A DNA stretch of 35,138 nucleotides from Clostridiales bacterium. Its GTDB lineage: Bacteria > Bacillota > Clostridia > Oscillospirales > Oscillospiraceae. Both the position numbers and the translations under genes were made by a program. The stretch is taken from positions 8,638 to 43,775 of the forward strand of contig JAJQEV010000033.1 in assembly GCA_021201475.1 (NCBI GenBank), in the 5' to 3' direction. The notes below the pieces were generated by a model that saw nothing but the letters and a program-made list of their open reading frames with translations, was not told the DNA's origin and made no database searches. Below, piece after piece: positions 31,665-35,138 of this stretch (position 1 is the stretch's first letter; every line of letters begins with the position of its first letter).

Positions 31665-31721
31665 ATAGTCCCCTTAGGGTAGACACTCAAAAAATTCGAG
31701 CATCTACCCTAAGGGGACTAT
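31665..31721. repeat. 19-bp perfect inverted repeat
   Basis: ATAGTCCCCTTAGGGTAGA (31665-31683) and TCTACCCTAAGGGGACTAT (31703-31721) are exact reverse complements with a 19-nt spacer. No T run follows. It lies just before a short ORF and an IS-like remnant, so it may be a mobile-element end or an operator. Confidence 0.75.
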
Positions 31722-31725
31722 TTAT

Positions 31726-31860
31726 ATGACATGGGAAAAGAACAGTTTTAAATTGCCGCAGCGTAAGCCTGTTCTGCAGGAGAGGGGAGTCAACGGGAAG
31801 TCTGCAAAAGGCTTCCTATACCGGCAAAACGAACGTTGGAAGTATGGATATGCACTATAA
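31726..31860 (+). CDS. Short hypothetical ORF, possible remnant
   Basis: A 44-residue basic ORF (MTWEKNSFKLPQRKPVLQE...WKYGYAL) begins 4 bp after the inverted repeat. No good ribosome site is visible and I do not recognise it. It may be part of the decayed element that continues in the next feature. Confidence 0.25.
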   Translation: MTWEKNSFKLPQRKPVLQERGVNGKSAKGFLYRQNERWKYGYAL

Positions 31861-32040
31861 TGGTCATAAAGAGCTTAAGCGGCCCAGTGCTGTGAGAGGA
31901 GCGCTTTACATGACCAAGGGAAAGAAAACCGCCCGGCAGGAACGGGCAGTGATGGTTGCCTTCTGCCTGGAGCATGGTAAGGATTATCTGCTGACCGTGG
32001 TGCATAAGCTGTACCTGAGTACTATTTTAGACTTGTGCGA
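31844..32040 (+). pseudogene. IS3/IS150-type transposase OrfA remnant
   Basis: The frame encodes a basic start then TARQERAVMVAFCLEHGKDYLLT, which resembles the helix-turn-helix entry of IS150-type OrfA proteins (pattern: ERxxMVxYCxEHGxDYxxTA). The expected continuation (xSYQQVYxWVxKYE) is missing, and the frame runs on into sequence antisense to the phosphatase gene. I read it as a truncated insertion-sequence fragment. Identification is from memory of the motif and is tentative. Confidence 0.4.
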
Positions 32041-32092
32041 CAGACGAATCGTTGTATTCTTTATTCCATGTCTGGTTCTGCAATCGCAGCCT

Positions 32093-32626
32093 TCACCAGG
32101 TATAGGTTCTCACTTCGCAGTTCCCGATACCGAATGCGGCAAATTCCTCGTTCGTCATGTCATGGAAATACGAATGTATCGCGCGGGAAATGCCGTTATG
32201 CGCCACCAGTAAATATGTCCGGTCACTGGCCCGGATATCATCGAGCAGATTGTAGATCCGCTGACACAGCTGCATCATTGTCTCCCCGCCATCATAATGA
32301 TCCAGGAAATGCGTCTTTGCGATCTGAAATTCCTTCCCGTCTCTGGGAGTCGTTTCGTAGCGGCCAAAGTTCTGTTCCTTCAGGCGCGGCTCCATCCGCA
32401 TGGGGATACCGGTTTCCTCTGAAATGTGGCGCGCCGTCTCAGACGCCCGCACCAGCGGCGAATACAGAATTTCGTCCATCGGCAGTTTTTCGGCGGCAAG
32501 CCGCCTGCCAAGCGCAATCGCCTGCGCATGGCCAAGCTCCGTTAGCGCGATGTCCGTCGCGCCGCAGATTTTATTCTCGACATTCCAGACAGTCTGCCCA
32601 TGTCTGGTGAAATAGAGTTTGCCCAA
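32093..32626 (-). CDS. Histidine phosphatase family (phosphoglycerate mutase-like) protein
   Basis: The product is 177 residues. The N-terminal RHG motif (YFTRHGQTVWNVENKICG) holds the phospho-accepting histidine. The second active-site region is LYSPLVRASETARHI, and the later histidine is in YLLVAHNGISRAI. The family covers sugar- and nucleotide-phosphatases, and the substrate cannot be told from sequence. The start codon is TTG at 32624-32626, with AGGAGG 8 bp upstream on the minus strand. Length is shorter than metabolic phosphoglycerate mutases, so it is likely a general phosphatase of the CobC/GpmB type. Confidence 0.85.
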   Translation of the reverse strand: MGKLYFTRHGQTVWNVENKICGATDIALTELGHAQAIALGRRLAAEKLPMDEILYSPLVRASETARHISEETGIPMRMEPRLKEQNFGRYETTPRDGKEFQIAKTHFLDHYDGGETMMQLCQRIYNLLDDIRASDRTYLLVAHNGISRAIHSYFHDMTNEEFAAFGIGNCEVRTYTW

Positions 32627-33027
32627 TATATTCTCCTCCTCAGAACAGATGCGCCAGAAAGCTGCCCTCCGGCTGCAGTTCCGGTATCACCGCAAACTAC
32701 TAATCCGGAAGCGCATACATTCCGTTCGAAAAAATGTAGTTGAAACCGAAAACCTGCCTTCGCAAACAGAAGGTTCCCTAAAAGAAGCGCAAGCTGTCGC
32801 TGTGAAGACTGCGCTGTCACCGGATACATAAGATGACGTTAAAGGCTGGCTCCAAGCGTTCATACTATTACCGGTAATTTTGATGATTGGCAACAGGAAT
32901 GCAGCCCTGCCGGAAGGGCAGGAACGCTTTCCTTCAAAGAACTGTAATCTGAGGAGTTCAACCCCCGCCGGGAGAGCAAGAGCGGCGAGCGCTCCGTCCA
33001 ACCGCTTTGCCTGAGGAAAGGAGGCCC
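32627..33027. other. Gap without a supportable gene
   Basis: Frames present lack ribosome sites and recognisable features. A small hairpin GCCCTGCCGGAAGGGCAGG lies near 32904. I see no promoter of note. Confidence 0.4.
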
Positions 33028-33762
33028 TCATGTCGATGCCGGCCCCTCTCCCCTGGCTGCGGCCAGTTCCTCCCCCGTCAGCGCCTGCACCACATAGCCG
33101 CCGATCATCAGCCCCGCCGCCGCCGGGACGAAGGCGGTACTGCCGGGGATGGCCCGCCGCCCCGGCTCCGTCAGCGGGGAAAGGGGCTGCTCCGTGGAGT
33201 AGAGCACCGTCAGGTGCCGGATGCCCCGCTGCCGCAGCTCATAGCGCATGACCCGGGCCAGGGGACACATGGAGGTTTTCGAGATGTCCGCTATTTTCAG
33301 CTGGGCGGGGTCCAGCTTGTTCCCCGTCCCCATGCAGCTGATGAGGGGAGTGTGCGCCGCCAGGCACCGTTCCGCCAGCTCCAGCTTGGCGGCCACGGTG
33401 TCCACCGCGTCCACCACATAGTCGTAGGCGGCGAAGTCAAATTCCCCCGCCGTCTCCGGCAGGAAGAAGCGTTTGCGGGTGGTGACGGTCACGGCGGGGT
33501 TGATGTCCCTGGCCCGCTCCGCCATCACGTCCACCTTGTACCGGCCCAGGGTGGTGTGGGTGGCGATGATTTGCCGATTCAGGTTGCTCAAGGCCACCGT
33601 ATCCGGGTCCACCAGCTCCAGCGACCCGACGCCGCTGCGCACCAGGGCCTCCGCCACATAGCCGCCCACGCCGCCGATGCCGAACACCGCCACCCGGCTC
33701 CCTGCCAGCCGCTCCATGGCGGTCTTGCCCAGCAGCAGCTCCGTTCTTCCAAATTGTTCCAT
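33028..33762 (-). CDS. tcdA: tRNA threonylcarbamoyladenosine dehydratase (ThiF/E1-like)
   Basis: The product is 244 residues. TcdA cyclises the t6A base at tRNA position 37 to ct6A using ATP. The E1-like nucleotide-binding start is AVFGIGGVGGYVAEAL, followed by LELVDPDTVALSNLNRQI (Asp and the N-R-Q pair of the ATP site). VVDAVDTVAAKLEL and the LISCMGTGNKLDP block are typical of TcdA. RRAIPGSTAFVPAAAGLMIGGYVVQAL closes the protein. HesA/MoeB-type adenylyltransferases are the alternatives, but the GTGNKLDP region and lack of zinc CxxC pairs favour TcdA. It starts 16 bp after larE on the same strand and probably shares its transcript. Confidence 0.9.
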   Translation of the reverse strand: MEQFGRTELLLGKTAMERLAGSRVAVFGIGGVGGYVAEALVRSGVGSLELVDPDTVALSNLNRQIIATHTTLGRYKVDVMAERARDINPAVTVTTRKRFFLPETAGEFDFAAYDYVVDAVDTVAAKLELAERCLAAHTPLISCMGTGNKLDPAQLKIADISKTSMCPLARVMRYELRQRGIRHLTVLYSTEQPLSPLTEPGRRAIPGSTAFVPAAAGLMIGGYVVQALTGEELAAARGEGPAST

Positions 33763-33778
33763 AGCGTGCGCACCTCTT

Positions 33779-34585
33779 TTATAGCGTCTCGTTCATGCTG
33801 CCTGTCCGATAGCCCTGCAAGTCCAACGCCACATAGGTGAAGCCCAGCCCCCGGAGGGCCTGCACGACCCCGGTTCGGGTTTCCGGCTCCATCAGCCGGG
33901 GGAACTCCTCTGGCAGCAGCTCGATGCGTGCCATGGACCCGTGGACCCGCACTCTGGACTGGGTGAAGCCCAGCTCCGTCAGCAGCTGCTCCGCCCTGTC
34001 CACCCTGTCCAGCCCGTCCCGGGTGATGGTCTCCCCGTAGGCGAAGCGGGAGGCCAGACAGGCCAGGGAGGGCTTGGCCCAGGTGGGCAATCCGGCCTCC
34101 CGGCTCAGGGCGCGGATATCCGCCTTGGTCAGCCCGGCGGCGCGCAGAGGGCTTTCCACCCCCAGCTCCGCGATGGCTCGCATTCCGGGGCGGTAGTCCC
34201 CCTCATCGTCCAGGTTGGAGCCTTCCGAGACGGCGGCCATGCCCTGCTCCGCCGCCACCGCCTGAATTTGGCGGAAGAGATGGCGCTTGCATCGGTAGCA
34301 GCGGTCGGGCGGGTTCTCCGCAAAGCCGGGGATTTCCAGCACGTCCAGGTCTACCCAAACCTGCCGTATCCTGGCCTGGGCGCAGAACGCCTCGGCCTCC
34401 GCCGTCTCCCGCCGGGGGAAGGCGGAGGCGCGGACGGTGACGGCGATGGCCCTGTCCCCCAGCGCCTCGTGGGCCGCATACATTAAATATGCGGAGTCCA
34501 CCCCGCCGGAAAAGGCCACCGCCGTGCTGCCCAGGCGCAGCAGTTCGGCCCTGAGCCGCGCCGCTTTTTCATGGAGCGTATCCAT
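33779..34585 (-). CDS. larE: ATP-dependent sacrificial sulfur transferase LarE
   Basis: The product is 268 residues. LarE donates sulfur from its own cysteine to the nickel-pincer nucleotide cofactor of lactate racemase and related enzymes. The PP-loop SGGVDS is at 26-31. C176 in KPSLACLASR aligns with the sacrificial cysteine C176 of the L. plantarum enzyme (from memory). The DRCYRCK motif adds two cysteines at 96 and 99, which some LarE-like proteins have. No larA, larB or larC is in the window. The start at 34585 (MDTLHEKAARL) has AGGAAG upstream; the longer frame lacks a ribosome site. Transcribed toward tcdA. Confidence 0.88.
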   Translation of the reverse strand: MDTLHEKAARLRAELLRLGSTAVAFSGGVDSAYLMYAAHEALGDRAIAVTVRASAFPRRETAEAEAFCAQARIRQVWVDLDVLEIPGFAENPPDRCYRCKRHLFRQIQAVAAEQGMAAVSEGSNLDDEGDYRPGMRAIAELGVESPLRAAGLTKADIRALSREAGLPTWAKPSLACLASRFAYGETITRDGLDRVDRAEQLLTELGFTQSRVRVHGSMARIELLPEEFPRLMEPETRTGVVQALRGLGFTYVALDLQGYRTGSMNETL

Positions 34586-34729
34586 ACTACATTCACTTCC
34601 TGAAATTCCTACTCTTTTTCTATGAAATATACCATGAAACCGCACCCCTGTCAACCGCCGCACCACCGGGCCATGTTTAGGTCAAATGTCCCAAAGAAAC
34701 CCCTCAGTCTGGCCAAAAGCCAGCCAACT

Positions 34730-34923
34730 CCGCCGTCAAGCGGCATTTCCGTTGCGCTCCCTACCCTTTCAGGACAATGTCATCAACTTAAAAAGCAATC
34801 TATCCTAGGCTGAAGGGAATAACACAGCCGTACAGCCAGATTTCCGCGACCAAAGGATAACAAAATTGCCGCCCGTCCCGCCGTAAGGCTAGGGAGCGAA
34901 GCGGAAATGCCGCTTGACGGCGG
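34730..34923. repeat. MITE-like segment bounded by 33-bp inverted repeat
   Basis: 34730-34762 and 34891-34923 are reverse complements at 31 of 33 positions. Both contain the GTCAAGCGGCATTTCCG block of the dispersed repeat. The 128-bp interior is non-coding. Confidence 0.65.
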
Positions 34924-35138
34924 AGGGACGAGGCGGCAATCCCTGCCAGCCGCCATGGGCGGCAGTCTCACCTCGTCGGCGTTAGCTCCGTATCGCTCGC
35001 ATCCGTCTGTAAGCCGAATGCTCGTTCGCTCCGCAACGCCTCCTCTCAAAATCGAACCCGCTTCGCTGGGCTTCGATTTTGTTTCGTCTCTAACGGGATA
35101 GACCACCTGATTGAGGGACAAGGCGCTAGCCGCCAGCG
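34797..35138 (-). repeat. Dispersed repeat (copy B), inverted relative to copy A
   Basis: On the minus strand it runs from GCGCCTTGTCCCTCAATCAG (near 35125) through GGCGGCTGGCAGGGATTGCC, AAGCGGCATTTCCGCTTCGC and AATTTTGTTATCCTTTG to AGGATAGATTGC (near 34797). These are the same blocks in the same order as 15549-15787. Copy B has about 100 extra bases after the first block. It continues past the window end. Confidence 0.8.

Noticed and set aside
32619-32831. 70-codon frame after the phosphatase gene
   Set aside because: It overlaps the phosphatase start region on the opposite strand, has no ribosome site and no conserved features.
34783-35121. 112-codon frame on the minus strand at the window end
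   Set aside because: Located inside the dispersed repeat, with translation similar to the repeat-derived frame at 15.5 kb; treated as repeat, not gene.

Overview
The window comes from a high-GC, endospore-forming Firmicute, most likely a gut Clostridia/Oscillospiraceae-type bacterium. The evidence is the mix of gene families: a SleB cortex-lytic enzyme, a yaaL-bofA sporulation pair, a T-box leader on glyS, strong AGGAGG-type ribosome sites, several TTG starts, and a hexuronate pathway of the kind common in gut commensals. The taxonomic placement is inference; no rRNA is present.

Layout. 1-2.2 kb: the end of an SH3-repeat protein and a DacF-type D-Ala-D-Ala carboxypeptidase, closed by a bidirectional terminator shared with a convergent tRNA-Thr. 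2.5-13.1 kb: a complete glucuronide/glucuronate island. kdgK is divergent from a six-gene run uidA-uxuA-uxuB-uxaC-kdgA-GH2. Together they encode release of glucuronic acid from glucuronides, conversion through fructuronate, mannonate, KDG and KDPG, and cleavage to pyruvate and glyceraldehyde-3-phosphate. No transporter lies in the window. 13.2-15.3 kb: an AraC-type regulator overlapping a MalY/PatB-type C-S lyase. 15.3-15.8 kb: a hairpin-rich dispersed repeat. 15.8-17.9 kb: an ECF-like sigma factor overlapping a membrane-anchored probable anti-sigma protein with a large unrecognised ectodomain.

17.9-21.0 kb: a lower-GC three-gene cassette of two zinc-ribbon membrane proteins and an NPCBM-like lipoprotein. 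Its promoter has ten consecutive G residues between -35 and -10 and is a phase-variation candidate. 21-25 kb: truA, divergent rmuC, a repeat-rich gap, and a lone PTS-IIC-family membrane protein behind a near-consensus promoter and palindromic operator candidate. 25.1-25.9 kb: a frameshifted gene that looks like an SRA/McrA-type DNA-binding protein. 26.1-28.4 kb: T-box leader, glyS, then tRNA-Gly(GCC), whose 3' half plus flank is duplicated 179 bp downstream as a perfect 105-bp repeat.

28.4-35.1 kb: a second copy of a 206-bp dispersed repeat, an Mrp-type Fe-S carrier ATPase, sleB, yaaL-bofA, an IS-like remnant next to a 19-bp inverted repeat, a histidine phosphatase, tcdA, larE, and an inverted copy of the 15.5-kb repeat at the window end.

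The most unusual signals are the poly-G promoter of the zinc-ribbon/lipoprotein cassette, the tRNA-Gly partial duplication, the two dispersed repeat families, and the second GH2 enzyme with its non-catalytic helical tail. All assignments come from reading the sequence and from memory of protein families; no database search was run.
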